From: Wenzhouxiangella sp. AB-CW3
GTDB taxonomy: Bacteria > Pseudomonadota > Gammaproteobacteria > Xanthomonadales > Wenzhouxiangellaceae
Direction: 5' to 3'
Length of the DNA stretch: 64,000 bases
Assembly (NCBI RefSeq): GCF_014725735.1
Contig: NZ_CP061368.1
Span: 1,565,225-1,629,224 of the forward strand
Each line of letters begins with the position of its first letter. The first letter of the stretch is position 1. Below, piece by piece: positions 63,038-64,000 of the stretch. Made by a program: the position numbers and the translations under genes. Under the pieces are notes generated by a model. The model did not search any database. It was not told where the DNA came from and saw nothing but the letters and a program-made list of their open reading frames with translations.

Positions 63038-64000
63038 ATGAGAGCCCTTTGGGCCACGGTGCTGGCGCTGTTTGCGCTTGCACCCACCGACGGCAATGCA
63101 CAGGAAGCCTGGCTGGTGACCTATGGGCCGGGCGAGGAGGTCTGGGAGCGCTTCGGACACAATGCCCTGTGGCTGGTCGACGAGGAAAGCGGCCTGGACC
63201 ATACCTTCAGCTTCGGCTACTTTGAGCTCGACCGCGCGGGCTTCTACTTCGACTTTGCCCGCGGCATCATGCGCTACTACGGTTCGTCCGCCACTTCGAC
63301 ACGGGAGTTCGAGTTCTACCGCGGGCGTGACCGCTCCATTACGGCCCAGCGCCTGGACTTGACACCATCGCAGGTGCGCTGGCTGCATCGCCTGCTTGAC
63401 GATGCGATCTTTCCGGTTCCCCAGTACTACGACTACGACTACTACTTTGCCAACTGCTCGACCTGGCTGAGGGATCTCATTGACAAGGTCACCGCCGGTT
63501 CACTGGCCGAGTTCATGCATAAGCAGCCGGCTCGGCAGAACTTTCGCGAGCACACCAGTCGGCTCAATATGCAGCGCCCCTGGCTGCATGCCGGACTGAT
63601 GACGCTGCTCGGTCCGGAAATCGATCGTGAGCGCACGGCCTGGGAAGAAGCCTTTCTGCCCGAGGCGCTGGCGTACTGGATCGAGCAGCTTGCGCCGGGC
63701 GGACAATCACTGGTCACCGAAACCCGTGTGATTCATGACCCGCAGGTCCATCAGCCACCCGAATCCGACACCATTCTTTGGTGGTTCTACCTGCTGCTGG
63801 GTCTGCTTGGCGTTGTGCTGGTCACGTTGCCGCTGTGGCGGTCAACCAGTGCCTGGACCCTGCTGCCGTGGCGAATCGCGGTGACGGGTTACGGACTGGC
63901 CGGTGGGCTGATTGTTCTCATGTGGCTGGCAACCGCCCATTATCCGGTTGCCGGCAACCTGGTGCTGTTCTTCCTGCATCCCCTGTGGTTGCTGTTTCTG
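63038..64000 (+). CDS. DUF4105/Lnb-like membrane protein (3' end outside window)
   Basis: The frame runs from ATG 63038 to the end of the window (321 codons). A signal peptide (about 1-22) precedes a DUF4105 domain with ERFGHNALWL and ANCSTWLRD, the conserved His and Cys of the Lnb-type family that includes lipoprotein N-acyltransferases of Bacteroidota. At least two C-terminal membrane helices are visible (about 240-270 and 288-320). In proteobacteria this family is often annotated only as a hypothetical membrane protein. No lnt is seen in the window. Confidence 0.8.
   Translation, partial: MRALWATVLALFALAPTDGNAQEAWLVTYGPGEEVWERFGHNALWLVDEESGLDHTFSFGYFELDRAGFYFDFARGIMRYYGSSATSTREFEFYRGRDRSITAQRLDLTPSQVRWLHRLLDDAIFPVPQYYDYDYYFANCSTWLRDLIDKVTAGSLAEFMHKQPARQNFREHTSRLNMQRPWLHAGLMTLLGPEIDRERTAWEEAFLPEALAYWIEQLAPGGQSLVTETRVIHDPQVHQPPESDTILWWFYLLLGLLGVVLVTLPLWRSTSAWTLLPWRIAVTGYGLAGGLIVLMWLATAHYPVAGNLVLFFLHPLWLLFL

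Overview
The window is a 64 kb chromosomal segment of a GC-rich gammaproteobacterium. The evidence is gene content: a complete MSHA-type type IV pilus locus, dnaX-ybaB-recR, rpsF-rpsR-rplI-dnaB-alr, and miaB-phoH-ybeY-corC. A relative of Wenzhouxiangella or another Xanthomonadales/Chromatiales-like lineage would fit, but that placement is an inference. Both window edges cut genes: a peroxiredoxin at the left and a DUF4105/Lnb-like membrane protein at the right.

Layout. 1-5.4 kb: a peroxiredoxin and a hypothetical gene, then a repeat-rich island. The island has palindromic REP-like units, a GIY-YIG nuclease gene, and a higBA toxin-antitoxin pair between two tandem arrays; the second is a variable-number array of about 295-bp units. 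5.4-24.3 kb, minus strand: the MSHA pilus locus in the order mshI, mshI2/pilN-like, mshJ, K, L, M, N, E, G, an MshF-like prepilin gene, a GGDEF diguanylate cyclase, a four-helix membrane protein, mshA, D, C, O, P, Q, ending in a HAD phosphatase. Two sigma54-type -24/-12 promoters precede mshI and mshA. 24.5-26.6 kb: imuAB behind a LexA box. 26.6-29.5 kb: the 4.5S RNA gene, two tRNA-Ser genes with damaged duplicates, and a third repeat array. 29.5-35.3 kb: replication and repair genes (dnaX, ybaB, recR, sbcB) and msrA, with an AT-rich DnaA-box segment between two convergent genes. 35.3-45.5 kb: housekeeping genes, a PdsRS-type two-component system, lipA, an oligopeptidase, a lipoprotein and a GNAT enzyme. 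45.5-50.2 kb: a 2-oxoacid:ferredoxin oxidoreductase (two genes) with its NAD(P)H/FAD/Fe-S partner. 50.3-51.1 kb: tRNA-Ser(GCT) with damaged copies. 51.3-64 kb: a methyltransferase, mgtE, an outer-membrane protein, the rpsF-dnaB-alr block and the miaB-corC block.

The most unusual feature is found at all three serine tRNA loci (anticodons TGA, GGA, GCT). Each intact gene is accompanied by one or more duplicated copies in which the T-loop is interrupted at the same point by a 77-105 nt insert rich in hairpins. Four copies keep the tRNA body and one is truncated. In the GCT copies the anticodon loop has also grown from 7 to 9 nt. I know of no named element that matches this; it could be a mobile palindromic element targeting the T-loop of tRNA-Ser, or a new structured RNA derived from tRNA.

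The MSHA locus also stands out. It has its own diguanylate cyclase gene and an MshE ATPase with the c-di-GMP-binding MshEN domain, together with sigma54 promoters on both the assembly genes and the major pilin, suggesting a self-contained c-di-GMP/sigma54 control circuit.
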